Assembly (NCBI RefSeq): GCF_009911795.1
Contig: NZ_CP047898.1
Location: forward strand, 620,001-684,000
Source of the DNA: Pseudarthrobacter psychrotolerans
GTDB taxonomy: Bacteria > Actinomycetota > Actinomycetes > Actinomycetales > Micrococcaceae
Direction: 5' to 3'
DNA: 64,000 nucleotides
Below the pieces are notes generated by a model. It worked only from the letters and a program-made list of their open reading frames with translations, had not been told where the DNA came from and ran no database searches. The first letter of the stretch is position 1, and the number at the start of each line of letters is the position of its first letter. A program made the position numbers and the translations under genes. Positions 17,221-26,040 of the stretch are shown in pieces.

Positions 17221-17797
17221 ATTTGTGGCCCTGGATCGTGGCTGACGGCCAGTTCCGATATAGCTGTTCTGACTCGTTCACGTCGGAATGTCGGTGACGG
17301 AGGCCGCGGCCCCCATGCGGCTCCTCGCTTGGGTCGTGAACGTGGCCGTTGAACAGGCCCCCACGGCCAGGATTATTCCATCGCCAAACCTGACCAGCGG
17401 CTCCAGGTCTGTCTCCGCCGAGACGCGGCTCCTCAATCGAGCCCACCAAGCCATGAGGATATCGAGCAGGGATGAACGCCACGTGCTGCGCCTCGTGATC
17501 CTCCCACCGGTAACCACCAGTTCTCAGGATGGTCTTCAACGAAACGGTGAGACTGGTCCTTCACTCACGGGTCACTCAATCCGACTATTCCCGATCATCT
17601 TTGGGGTAGCGCTCACCCAACAGGTCCGGGAGATTGTCATAGGTTACTCGTGCCCGACGGGCAGCTGACACATCGAGTACGTGGCCGTTATCGAGGTGAG
17701 TCGCTGCAATGAAAATCGCATTGGATAGCTGTTTCAGCGTCATGTCTTCAACGGGCTTGACTCCAGGCATTTCCGTCGCTGGGTAGGGGATCGACTT
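17221..17797 (-). other. Two possible small genes or gene remnants
   Basis: Two minus-strand frames have natural, G/C-third-position codon use. Frame 17278-17517 includes SSLLDILMAWWARLRSRVS and GDGIILAVGACSTATF. Frame 17585-17770 includes MTLKQLSNAIFIAATHLDNG and RARVTYDNLPDLLGERYP. Neither has a clear ribosome binding site and I recognise neither family. They may be genuine small proteins or the tails of genes destroyed when the IS3 element or a deletion arrived. Confidence 0.35.
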
Positions 17798-18847
17798 CTA
17801 GGGGCCAACACTCGAAAGCGGGCTTCGGACCTGCTTTCCTGCAGCTGACTTTGGGGAAATGGCGGTGAGGGCGGTGCGCGCGGCAATCAACAGGGTAAAG
17901 GCTGTTGCGAGGCCGAGAACCGTCCAGGCATAAATTTCCCGGTCGGGGATATCGGTTGTCGCTAGCCAGCGGATGGCATAGTTCGAGGTGGCAGCAACAG
18001 GAAAAGTGAATACCCAAAACATTTGCGTGAAGGGAAGCCTGCGGTACTCGGGGAGGAGCATGACCTGCATCAGCGCCATGATCAACAGCACGCCTGTTAG
18101 GCCGAGCTGCACTCCCCCCACGGGTCCTGGATGTGACACCATCCAGGCGATATTGGCCGTTGCAGGCGCAGCCAGATAAGCGGACAGTCCGATCTTGGCA
18201 GCTGGTGGCAGCTCGCCGCCGGTCATCAGGCGCACGGTGACGACGGTTCCTATGACCAGCCAGAAGAACGCGCCGATGCCAAACGCGGCCATGGCCGCAC
18301 TATGGGCGTGGACGGTTGAGAATCCGATGCTGGCAACGAAGAATCCGGGCACGACGGGCAGCAAGTAGCCGGGATGGATGGATTGCATGGATACCCCGCC
18401 GGTGACCCAGTGAGCGAGGAGCTGGGCAGCGACGATGGCAAGGGCGGCAATGAAAGCCGTGCACAGCCAGGCGCCCCATGGCGGCAGATACTGGCTGTAG
18501 TGCGACGAAAGCAGGATCCCCACCAGCGGGATGAAGGATGCAAAGGGCCCCGCCAGTTCATGTCTCAGGTCGGCCCGGAATGCTCCTCTTCTGCGAAGGC
18601 CACGGAACACGTAGACGGCGGTCAGGACCAGCCACAGAGAGCTGGCTGCTCCGTAAAGAATTTCCTCCGGCCACATCGGGGATCCGAGAGAGCTCCTCGC
18701 CGCCGACCAGCCGCCGCCGAGACCGGCAAGCCCCAAGGGAATGCCGAAGCGGCTCAAAGCCGGCATTCCCGAAGGGGTGGCCGGGTACAAGGCGCGACCC
18801 TGAGATGTAGGCGTCAGCGCAACATCGGTACCGGTATCAGTCATCAT
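17798..18847 (-). CDS. SLAC1/TehA-family membrane transporter
   Basis: The product has 349 residues from ATG 18847. About ten hydrophobic segments are visible, including FASFIPLVGILLSSHYSQYL, GYLLPVVPGFFVASIGFSTV and GVLLIMALMQVMLLPEYRRL. The spacing and the motifs PGYLLPVV and FWVFTFPVAATSNYAI fit the voltage-dependent anion channel/TehA (SLAC1) family. Members conduct small anions or export tellurite-related or C4-dicarboxylate compounds; the substrate here is unknown. The start overlaps the stop of the thioesterase gene (ATGATGA), so the two are translationally coupled. Upstream in-frame sequence is thioesterase DNA, not part of this gene. Confidence 0.85.
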   Translation of the reverse strand: MMTDTGTDVALTPTSQGRALYPATPSGMPALSRFGIPLGLAGLGGGWSAARSSLGSPMWPEEILYGAASSLWLVLTAVYVFRGLRRRGAFRADLRHELAGPFASFIPLVGILLSSHYSQYLPPWGAWLCTAFIAALAIVAAQLLAHWVTGGVSMQSIHPGYLLPVVPGFFVASIGFSTVHAHSAAMAAFGIGAFFWLVIGTVVTVRLMTGGELPPAAKIGLSAYLAAPATANIAWMVSHPGPVGGVQLGLTGVLLIMALMQVMLLPEYRRLPFTQMFWVFTFPVAATSNYAIRWLATTDIPDREIYAWTVLGLATAFTLLIAARTALTAISPKSAAGKQVRSPLSSVGP

Positions 18848-19364
18848 GTCAGGGCGCCCGGTTGGTGGGTGAAGATGAGCAGCGTGCTCGTCGCCGTGGC
18901 AAGGAGCTCTCCACTGGCGGTGCTGAGGTGGCCTTCGGTGAATATCACGCGCGAGCCGGATTTCACGACTGACCCCTCTGCGCGAAGAGCACCCTTCTGG
19001 AGCGTGATGGGTCGAAGGTACTTGACCGCCAGGTCGATGGAGGTGTAGCCGATCCCTGCTTCCAGCGTACTGTGTGCTGCGCAGCCGAGCACCGTGTCGA
19101 GGAGCGTGCAGGCCAGCCCGCCGTGCACGTTTCCGAGGGGTTGTAGTGCGCTTCTCCCGGCCAGCACTCGAACTCGACGTGTCCGTACTCCGCATCGACG
19201 AGATCGAAATTCATGAGGGAAGCGATCGGCGGCGGCGAAATGCTGCCGTCGCGGAGGCCGGAAAAGTAGTCCAGACCAGACAGTCGTGGCAGTTGTTCGA
19301 GCGCCATTGCTGGATCCTTCCAGGTGAAGGTTTCCGAGCGTTCCGCTGACGTGTTGGTTGACAT
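18844..19364 (-). pseudogene. PaaI-like hotdog thioesterase with a one-base deletion
   Basis: ATG 19364 has a good ribosome binding site (GAGGA). The first frame runs MSTNTSAERSETFTWKDPAM to FECWPGEAHYNP. The expected continuation LGNVHGGLACTLLDTVLGCA, the acyl-CoA thioesterase active-site region, is in the next frame, which continues to TGA 18846-18844. One missing G in the run at 19137-19140 (GGGG, needs five) restores a single ~172-residue PaaI/4HBT protein that would hydrolyse acyl- or aryl-CoA thioesters. Everything else about the gene is normal, so this may be an assembly error rather than a dead gene. Confidence 0.8.
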
Positions 19365-19411
19365 AGGGGTTTCCTCTTTAGGTTCTCTGCGGGTCTTGCG
19401 GGTTCTGGGAC

Positions 19412-19909
19412 TCAACCCTCAAGTTCCTTCTCGAAGCAGACTGACGACGGTATGGCCGTGTTGTAGGGCGGATACACCGGTATTTGCTTGTAGCCGATCT
19501 TTCGGTAGAGGGCTTCTGCTTCTGGTTGTTTGCCGCCGGTTTGAAGAATGACCCGCCTGGCGCCAGCCGCGGCTGCGATTTGCTCCAGTCCGGCCATGAG
19601 TTGAGTCGCGGCTCCGAGGCCACGCGCTGCGGGGTCAACGATGACACGCTTGACTTCCCACTCCCCGTCCAGCAGGCGAAGTGCCCCGTGCCCTATCGCG
19701 TGCCCGAAGGAGGTGACAACGAGGACATTCGCGACAAAGTCTTCGGCCGGGACGCTTAATGCAGACCTGGCGGCGGCCGGAAGGGTGGGCTCTTCCGCCG
19801 TGGCATACCGGGCGAGGAGTTCCTTGTTCAGCAGATCCCGTAATCGGGCAGCACGCGGATCTTCAAAACTAACTTCCTCCAGATTCAGAGCCAACTTCTC
19901 AGCCGACAC
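19412..19909 (-). CDS. GNAT-family N-acetyltransferase
   Basis: The product has 165 residues from GTG 19909, which is preceded by AAAGGAGG at ideal spacing. The acetyl-CoA-binding motif is VKRVIVDPAARGLGAATQLM (R/Q-x-x-G-x-G/A variant RGLGAA). It is followed by AAAGARRVILQTGGKQPEAE and ALYRKIGYKQIPVYPPY, the typical motif B. Such proteins acetylate small amines, peptides or protein N-termini; the substrate cannot be read from sequence. It lies 47 bp upstream of the thioesterase start on the same strand and may share its transcript. Confidence 0.88.
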   Translation of the reverse strand: MSAEKLALNLEEVSFEDPRAARLRDLLNKELLARYATAEEPTLPAAARSALSVPAEDFVANVLVVTSFGHAIGHGALRLLDGEWEVKRVIVDPAARGLGAATQLMAGLEQIAAAAGARRVILQTGGKQPEAEALYRKIGYKQIPVYPPYNTAIPSSVCFEKELEG

Positions 19910-20050
19910 GACACCCTCCTTTCAGGTTAGCGTGGTCGCAATTCCTACTTTGATCATGAGTTTTCTGGGCGGAGATGCTCTGCTCCCAGCCGCACTGGAG
20001 TCCCCAAGCCGGGGACTCCAGTGCGGCGTCATGGTTCTCGTCGGGGCCGC

Positions 20051-21037
20051 TCAGTGGCTCACAGATGCCATTTTCCGGATGCGGGGATGGTTCTCCAGCG
20101 CCCACCGCACGGTCTTTGGCGGGCGCCCGAGCAGGGTTTCGAGCTGTTCGCTGACTCCGGCGGCGCCGTAGCGTCCGCCGGCGACCAGTCGGGTCAGGGA
20201 CTTCAGGTGCTCCGCAATGTGTGGATAGGCGCCCATGGCACTGTCCACGTATTGCGTGTTCCAGGTTTCTACATCTTCGGGAAGGTAAGTGACCTGGCGT
20301 CCCAGCGCGGCTGCGTAGTCTTCCGCGAACTCGTGCATGTCTTTCAGTTCAGGACCGGTGAGCTCGTAGGACTTCGAGATGTGCGGTGCCGGGTCGAGGA
20401 GGATTTTTGTGCATAGTTCCGCGACGTCGTAACCGGCGATGGGCGCGAACCGCTGGGTACCGAACGGCAGGCGCAGTTCGCCATTGCCCAGCGGCTCCAG
20501 CGCCAGCCAGGTCAGGATGGGGTTCTCGACGAAGATGGCCGCCCGCACGTTGACGGTCGGGACACCGGACCAGTCCAGCACCTGCTCGGCGACCCAGTGG
20601 GCCCGATGCTGCGGTGACCAGTCGGTGACGAGTCCGCCGAGCCATTCACGCCGTTCTTCGACTGGTGCGGTCATCTTCTCGAACGGCATGAACCACTGCT
20701 CGTACTCGGAGATGTTGACGAAGACTTCGATGTCGCCCTGGGCCCGCGCCGCCGCGGCCATCAGGCTGACGGCGTCGGTGTAGTACGGCGACAGGCTCAT
20801 GCTGAAGTAGATGCGTCGGCAGCCCTTCAGTGCGGCGGTCACGTCGGCGATGTTGAGCAGGTCACCGACGAAGACCTCGGCCCCGGCCTGGCGGAGCGAG
20901 TACGCGCGTTCGTCGTCCTGTCGCACGAACGCGCGCACCGGGTGCCCTTGTTCAATCAGCATGTTGACCATCGTCCTGCTCACACCACCGATTTCGCCGG
21001 CCGCGCCGGTGATCAGGATGGGATTGCGCTCGGTCAT
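20051..21037 (-). CDS. NmrA-like NAD(P)-binding oxidoreductase (atypical SDR)
   Basis: This 328-residue protein has an N-terminal Rossmann motif ITGAAGEIGGVSRTMV, VRAFVRQDDERAYSLRQAG and VFVGDLLN, as in the NmrA/atypical-SDR family. It lacks the YxxxK catalytic pair of classical SDRs. Such proteins act as redox sensors or quinone/isoflavone-type reductases. The start is ATG 21037, and the C-terminus ends LENHPRIRKMASVSH. It lies on the minus strand in a run of oxidoreductase genes, with a short damaged tail of another gene just upstream at about 21080-21190. Confidence 0.82.
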   Translation of the reverse strand: MTERNPILITGAAGEIGGVSRTMVNMLIEQGHPVRAFVRQDDERAYSLRQAGAEVFVGDLLNIADVTAALKGCRRIYFSMSLSPYYTDAVSLMAAAARAQGDIEVFVNISEYEQWFMPFEKMTAPVEERREWLGGLVTDWSPQHRAHWVAEQVLDWSGVPTVNVRAAIFVENPILTWLALEPLGNGELRLPFGTQRFAPIAGYDVAELCTKILLDPAPHISKSYELTGPELKDMHEFAEDYAAALGRQVTYLPEDVETWNTQYVDSAMGAYPHIAEHLKSLTRLVAGGRYGAAGVSEQLETLLGRPPKTVRWALENHPRIRKMASVSH

Positions 21038-21079
21038 TTGTGTCCTTTTGTCTGGTTGGGGTTGTCTGGTTGTGGTGGG

Positions 21080-21190
21080 TCAGATGTTCAGAGCGTCCAG
21101 GATGTACTTGGCGACCGTCGTGGGCTGCTGAGGTGGAAGAAGTCCTCCCCGTGGGCGTAGGTGATGAGTAAGATGACAGCCTCCACAAAG
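21080..21190 (-). pseudogene. Tail of a lost gene (possibly alpha/beta hydrolase)
   Basis: The minus-strand sequence reads AYAHGEDFFHLSS and then, after a frame change, TTVAKYILDALNI followed by TGA at 21082-21080. The GEDFFHLSSP phrase resembles the catalytic-His region of alpha/beta hydrolases. Only about 35 codons remain. Confidence 0.3.
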
Positions 21191-21268
21191 ACCCAGGGCC
21201 CTGTCCCAGCCGAATGGTGCCGGAGAGCCGGGGTGGCTCATTAAAAAGGTTTCTCGGAAGCGCGTTAG

Positions 21269-22084
21269 TTAGCTGGGCAGGTGGTTCAGCTTGCGAATCT
21301 GGCTGTCGAAGGCCGATGCAGGGACGTAGCGTCGGAGCATGCTGACCTGCCGGACGCGGGAGCCGGCGGCATAGCGGAGCTTGGGCTTGGAATCCTGAGC
21401 GGCGGCAACTACTGCGTCGGCAACCACTGATGCTGGATGGCCTTCCTTCATGGCGCCAGCCATGTAATCGGTAAAGATCGCACGCTGTTTGGCGTACGTA
21501 TCCATGGGCTTGTCGGCCTGCAGGTTGTTGGCTTCAAAATCGGTGTTGGTCCAGGCCGGCTCGACCAGGACGGCGCGGACACCGTGCTCGCGGAGTTCGT
21601 GGTCAAGGGATTCCGTGTACCCCTCGATCGCGTGCTTTGAGGCAGAGTATGTGGCCATGTACGGCTGCGGAATGAGGCCGACGATCGAAGAAACATTCAC
21701 GATCCGCCCCGATTTCCGGGCGCGCATGTGGGGCAGAACCGCCTTGGTCATCCGCATGACGCCGAACACATTGATGTCGAACACGCGGCGATCCTGGTCA
21801 AGCGAGCTTTCTTCGGCTGCCCCCGAGGACCCGATGCCCGCGTTGTTGACCAAGACATCGATCTTTCCGAAACGGTGGATGACCTCTTGGACTGCAGCTG
21901 CAACGGAGTCGTCACTGGTGACGTCTAGGTCAACGAATGTTACTCCGGGGACGGGCGTGACGCCTGCCGAGGCGCGGCTGGTCCCGACAACCTCGTATCC
22001 CGCTTCCGCCAGGGCGGCAGCTGCCGCCTTCCCGATTCCTGAAGATGCCCCGGTGATAAGGGCTACCTGCCGTGCTGTTGTCAT
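21269..22084 (-). CDS. Short-chain dehydrogenase/reductase (classical SDR)
   Basis: The product has 271 residues from ATG 22084. NAD(P) is bound by GASSGIGKAAAAAL (residues 13-26), the NNAGIG motif is present, Ser lies in NVSSIVG, and the catalytic pair is YSASK. Length and motifs fit the classical SDR family, with an extended C-terminus (RQVSMLRRYVPASAFDSQIR) common in SDRs of this oxidoreductase/SDR subgroup. The substrate is unknown. It is divergent from a TetR regulator whose gene starts 144 bp away, and the palindrome at 22149-22160 lies between them. Control by that regulator is likely. Confidence 0.9.
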   Translation of the reverse strand: MTTARQVALITGASSGIGKAAAAALAEAGYEVVGTSRASAGVTPVPGVTFVDLDVTSDDSVAAAVQEVIHRFGKIDVLVNNAGIGSSGAAEESSLDQDRRVFDINVFGVMRMTKAVLPHMRARKSGRIVNVSSIVGLIPQPYMATYSASKHAIEGYTESLDHELREHGVRAVLVEPAWTNTDFEANNLQADKPMDTYAKQRAIFTDYMAGAMKEGHPASVVADAVVAAAQDSKPKLRYAAGSRVRQVSMLRRYVPASAFDSQIRKLNHLPS

Positions 22085-22148
22085 TGTCTGCTCCTGCTGC
22101 TGGTTGGTTAAAGATTATCACTAGTGTAGCTCTTATCGAGTTAAATGC

Positions 22149-22160
22149 AACAGTTCTGTT
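22149..22160. promoter_or_regulatory. Putative TetR operator in the divergent SDR/TetR promoter region
   Basis: AACAGTTCTGTT is an inverted repeat (AACAG-TT-CTGTT) in the A/T-rich intergenic region between the SDR and TetR genes. The position suits autorepression and repression of the SDR gene. Confidence 0.45.
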
Positions 22161-22227
22161 CTATTTGCTCGGTTAGGTGCGGCTTGACGGTAGCGGTTAC
22201 GATGGACGGAGGAAGATCGGAGGAACT

Positions 22228-22803
22228 GTGGCGAGACCCCTAAGGGCTGACGCGGAGAGAAGCGTGCGGGCAATTCTGGAAGCAGCAGAACAAGTGCTGA
22301 GCCATGATTCAGGCGCTTCCATGGAGCAGATCGGCGACGCTGCCGGGGTGGCCAGGACCACGGTTCATCGCCGCTTCGCCAACCGCCAGACCCTCATCGA
22401 CGCCTTGGCGATCTCGGCCATACAACAGCTGGCCGAAGCCATCGAAGAGGGCAGGCCAGATACAGCCCCACCGTTGGTGGCGCTGTACCGGGTAACCGCC
22501 AACGTCTTGAAGACCAAGAACGCCTGGAAATTCACCCTCGGCAATCCCACGGCAGACACCAGCGCCGCCGCGTTAATCTGGGAGAGGATCAACACGCGCT
22601 GCATGGATCTGCTCACTAGGGCACGGCGAGAGGGTCTACTGGACGCGGCCGCAGACCTGGAGTGGACCCGCCAGGTCTACTACGCCCTCATGAGCGCGGC
22701 CTTGCAGCGGCCCACCCCAGGATCAGAAGGCGCCGACACCGATGCCCTGGCGGAGCTGGTCGTTGACACCCTGCTCCACGGTGCAGGGCGGCGGACCCAA
22801 TGA
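22228..22803 (+). CDS. TetR-family transcriptional regulator
   Basis: The start is GTG 22228, preceded by GGAGGAACT, rather than the upstream GTG 22177; the product has 191 residues. An N-terminal helix-turn-helix (MEQIGDAAGVARTTVHRRFA, then NRQTLIDAL) is followed by a helical ligand-binding domain of unknown specificity. It is divergent from the SDR gene at 21269-22084 and probably controls it in response to the SDR substrate or a related toxic compound. The gene is intact. Confidence 0.9.
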   Translation: MARPLRADAERSVRAILEAAEQVLSHDSGASMEQIGDAAGVARTTVHRRFANRQTLIDALAISAIQQLAEAIEEGRPDTAPPLVALYRVTANVLKTKNAWKFTLGNPTADTSAAALIWERINTRCMDLLTRARREGLLDAAADLEWTRQVYYALMSAALQRPTPGSEGADTDALAELVVDTLLHGAGRRTQ

Positions 22804-23614
22804 CGACCAGGTCCTCCTCCCATACTTACCGTCGGCAGGGGAAGGTGCCGCAACGTATGGAATTCCAACGTCTCCTAAGGCAAATGGTCATCGTTTGGCG
22901 GAAGACAGCTTTGGAAGCCACCCCCACCTGATCCGTTTTCTGCAGTGACCCTTATCAGATAAGTGCGCCTGTGATCACTTCATAAAGTCCCTTCCTTGTT
23001 CGATTCACCACTAATTCCCTCTTGCACGAGTCGGTGACACGACATGATCGGGAAGTCGCGGCTCAGGGTCCCGTCGGCGCGTTGAGGGTTGTCCTGAGCA
23101 GGCGGGATTTGGCGACCCGTCGGAGGTCGTCGACCGGCGCGTGGCGGGATCCCCTGGGTAGCCACGACTCTACAACGGCCGCGCGGAACTTCGTTCGGTA
23201 ACGAGATCAGGACAGCAGCCAAAACGTCGAAGACCAGAAACAGGGCAAGGGGCAGTTTCCAACCAACACGTTCCGGCTTGGCACCCCCGCCCTACCTTGA
23301 CATCGGCGAGATGACTTTGGCCGGCTTGCACAGCGTGTCTTTTCGACCCTACGACTGACGCTACTCGCTCACCAGCTCACGGAAGAAGCAATCAACGGCG
23401 CCAGCGGCCGGCTCGAATCCGCAGGGAACGCTCAGTGCCGTCGCCGAAGCCAAACAAAACCGGTCTCTAACAGTCTGCACTCGACAGTTGTCTACTGGGT
23501 GGCTCTTCAGGAAACGATATGGCTTCTGACTGGGAAGATCTGGCTGCGCCCACAGGCGGATCTTCTCAGTGCCTTGAGCGATCGACCGAGGACGGGTTCG
23601 TATTGCCGCTCCGT
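22804..23614. other. Decayed region with a probable MFS transporter fragment
   Basis: No complete gene is visible. On the minus strand at about 23178-23270 a hydrophobic stretch (WKLPLALFLVFDVLAAVLIS, then LPNEVPRG) looks like the last membrane helix of a transporter. The surrounding frames are broken. The rest holds nothing I can support. Confidence 0.35.
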
Positions 23615-24709
23615 TTACAACTTGCCCGTCCGCGCGTCTGCACTGCCCTTAAGGATCGGAGAGTCGCTGCGCCAGTTCTCCGGTTGGACCCTCTCCCAGA
23701 GACTTCCCTTGCCGAGGTCTTTGCCCAGCTGGTCTTCCCGCCTGAACCACTGTTCGGCACTCCTGATCCTGTTGGGGTGGATTTGGTCGAGCAGAGCGTA
23801 ATCCCTGGTGATGATGTCGTGTTTCCACACGTTCCAGAAGCCTGTGAAATTGTCCCGGAAGCTCATGGTGCTTTTGTCGTTGGGATCGGCGTTGTATCCG
23901 GCAGGCAGATCAGCAGCGCCGCTCAGCGGACCACCCCAATATGTGTCCAAATCTGTGTCGATGTATTGTGCGGGATGCCCCGTGACCTTCTGGAATGCGG
24001 CAGCCATATCGGCATAGGTTATGTGTTCGATAGCGACTTCGAGGTCCATGCCGTTCGCCCGTTCCTGATTGTCGAAAAGCCAGCGAACATAGAACCCGCA
24101 ATCTTCCAGGGACACATGGGGAACGGCGCCGCTTCCGAGCGGGACCCGCCACGTAACGACACCGTCCTCGATATTGGGAGTCATGGGCGTGAGCGGTGAG
24201 ACCACCATTTCGATGTACGGACCGGAGGTGAAGACCGCTGCTCCCATTCTGTCCCGGTTCTTCTGGTTCTGGAACAGTACCCATTCGGCTATGCGGCCTT
24301 TACCGTCGTAGTGACCGGTGCGGAACTTGGAGTCGTAGCCGGATTTCTTGAGTGCGTAGTCGAGGTTTCCGTAGACGTAGAACTTGATTCCTTCCTCAAT
24401 CGCGATCTCGTAACTGCGGATGGCCCAGTACATCTCCGTTTTCTCACCGGTATTGAACCCGTCGATGTTGACGTACGCCCCGTCGCAGCCGCGAAATCCT
24501 TCCCGCAGCACATCTTCGTCGGCGAATGACCCTTCAAGGATGGAGACGTTCCCCAGAGCGAGGAGTGCCTGGGCCCTCGGAGAGGTGGCGTCGCGGGTGA
24601 GGACCCGAACTTTGTATTTTTTGTCGGCCACAAGACCTTGGACGATGGGCATCCCTTGGGCCCCTGTGCCGCCGATAACGAATATTGTGGGCGTGATCTG
24701 GGAAGACAT
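23615..24709 (-). CDS. NmrA-family NAD(P)-binding protein
   Basis: ATG 24709 (MSSQITPTIFVIGGTGAQGM) is the chosen start; ATG 24724 is in frame. The product has 364 residues. The Rossmann motif GGTGAQG, followed by VRVLTRDATSPRAQAL and GSFADEDVL, places it in the NmrA-like atypical SDR family. The later segment VFTSGPYIEMV and LEDCGFYVRWLF fits too. The C-terminal ~80 residues extend beyond many family members. It is divergent from a TetR gene at 25015, and two CCGATCGG palindromes lie 65-100 bp upstream of its start. Repression by that TetR protein is inferred. Confidence 0.83.
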   Translation of the reverse strand: MSSQITPTIFVIGGTGAQGMPIVQGLVADKKYKVRVLTRDATSPRAQALLALGNVSILEGSFADEDVLREGFRGCDGAYVNIDGFNTGEKTEMYWAIRSYEIAIEEGIKFYVYGNLDYALKKSGYDSKFRTGHYDGKGRIAEWVLFQNQKNRDRMGAAVFTSGPYIEMVVSPLTPMTPNIEDGVVTWRVPLGSGAVPHVSLEDCGFYVRWLFDNQERANGMDLEVAIEHITYADMAAAFQKVTGHPAQYIDTDLDTYWGGPLSGAADLPAGYNADPNDKSTMSFRDNFTGFWNVWKHDIITRDYALLDQIHPNRIRSAEQWFRREDQLGKDLGKGSLWERVQPENWRSDSPILKGSADARTGKL

Positions 24710-24773
24710 AACTTGAGGCTCCATAAGTCGTTGAGGACCGGCGCGGCCACCGTGCCTTGGTCGCGGCGCGGTT

Positions 24774-24789
24774 GAAACCGATCGGTTTC
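24774..24789. promoter_or_regulatory. TetR operator copy 1 (perfect 16-bp palindrome)
   Basis: GAAACCGATCGGTTTC is a perfect palindrome upstream of the NmrA-like gene. Its core ACCGATCGGT recurs at 24801-24810 and 24970-24979. Confidence 0.7.
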
Positions 24790-24800
24790 AAGCAGCGTAT

Positions 24801-24810
24801 ACCGATCGGT
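24801..24810. promoter_or_regulatory. TetR operator copy 2
   Basis: ACCGATCGGT, extended to ACCGATCGGTTTCC on one side, is 27 bp from copy 1 (start to start). The spacing allows cooperative binding on nearly one face of the helix. Confidence 0.65.
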
Positions 24811-24969
24811 TTCCGGGGGGCAAATTGCCGGGGAGCCGTGGAACCGAATAGCCGGCCGATCTGCCTATGGGCATGCGGCAGTAGGTACTTGCGAAGAGCG
24901 GTTGGGGCGTGGCCTCAACGCCGATCGTGGCTTATGCAAAGCTTCGCTTACTGCCCCCGCCCGTCATAG

Positions 24970-24979
24970 ACCGATCGGT
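24970..24979. promoter_or_regulatory. TetR operator copy 3, at the tetR promoter
   Basis: ACCGATCGGT followed by TTTA lies 36 bp upstream of the TetR start codon, placed for autoregulation. Confidence 0.65.
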
Positions 24980-25014
24980 TTTATTTTCGGCGAAGTTCGC
25001 GCTAACCTCGCAGT

Positions 25015-25584
25015 ATGCCCACAGCAACGAATCTGAGTTCCCGAGAGCGACTACTGGAGGCAGCGGCAACGCTTACTTACCGCGACGGTGTGGGGATCGG
25101 CATCCAGGCGCTATGTAAGGCGGCCGGGGTGTCCAAGCGTTCCATGTACGAGCTCTTCGAGAGTAAGGACGACCTACTGGCCGCGAGCCTGGAGCAACGC
25201 TCCTCCGCCTTCGTAGCGGGGCTCCTGCCTCCGGCGGGCGATGGCCGTTCGCCTCGTGAGCGTATCCTGCACGTCTTCCAGCAAGTGGAATTGCAAGCCA
25301 GCGCACCCGAGTTCCAGGGCTGTCGGTACCTGGCAGTGCAGATCGAGCTCAAGGATCGGAGCCACCCTGCGAGCCAGGTGGCTCACCGAGTCAAGGGAAA
25401 CCTGACAGCTTTTTTCCGCGCTGAGGCTGCCAATGGTGGTGCGAGTGATCCTGACCTGCTGGCCCGGCAGCTCAGCCTGGTCTTCGACGGCGCCAGCGCC
25501 CGTGCCGGAATTGGAGCCGACAACCTCGCCGGGCTCATCACGCCTACCGTGGGCACTCTGCTCGATGCAGCAGTCGTGCGCTAA
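25015..25584 (+). CDS. TetR-family transcriptional regulator
   Basis: The product has 189 residues from ATG 25015. The helix-turn-helix is IGIQALCKAAGVSKRSMYEL followed by FESKDDLLAA. The C-terminal domain is helical (PRERILHVFQQVELQASAPE). A Cys-containing segment FQGCRYLAVQIELKD is typical of the TetR_C_7-like or AcrR-like groups. It is divergent from the NmrA-like gene, and three ACCGATCGGT operators lie between and in front of the two genes. A local repressor role is strongly suggested. The gene is intact. Confidence 0.9.
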   Translation: MPTATNLSSRERLLEAAATLTYRDGVGIGIQALCKAAGVSKRSMYELFESKDDLLAASLEQRSSAFVAGLLPPAGDGRSPRERILHVFQQVELQASAPEFQGCRYLAVQIELKDRSHPASQVAHRVKGNLTAFFRAEAANGGASDPDLLARQLSLVFDGASARAGIGADNLAGLITPTVGTLLDAAVVR

Positions 25585-25797
25585 CCCATCGCCTCTTCGA
25601 ACAGGTCGCTGATGAATGTGCCCTCCGGGTCGCGATAGCCGAGCAGTTCGCATCGCTTCATGACCTTTGCAGTCCGGGAAGATGGCGCTGGGCGGCAGGT
25701 TGGCTGCTGTTTTGTACCCACTGGTTCGGCAGCCGGAAGAAACAGCACGCTGCGCCGTGGCGTCCCCCTCTGAACTCTTCTACGCCCAGATCCGCAG

Positions 25798-26040
25798 CTA
25801 TAACATGCTGACTGGCCCTTGCCTTGTACCCAAGCACAATCGGATTTTCGTGTGCACCGCCGTGGATTTGTCGACCCTTCGAGCGCCTGCCCGTTTACTG
25901 CTTGGGCAGGGGATAGGGCCGGTGAAGCGGAGGGTGAGTTCTTCTTCCACTCGTTCGAGCGTGCGACCCTTTGTTTCCGGGATCGAGCGGATGTAGAAGA
26001 TGAGTGTCCCGATGTTGATGGCGGCGAAGAGGAAAAACAT
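25798..26040 (-). pseudogene. C-terminal fragment of a sugar-porter MFS transporter
   Basis: The frame reads FFLFAAINIGTLIFYIRSIP and then ETKGRTLERVEEEL. This is the last transmembrane helix and the PETKG(R/K)-x-LE signature of the sugar porter family. Everything upstream is missing: at 26040/26041 the sequence switches to the MmyB-like remnant on the other strand. The stretch 25585-25797 contains only a short tail (RCELLGYRDPEGTFISDLFE on the minus strand) that I do not recognise. Confidence 0.65.
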
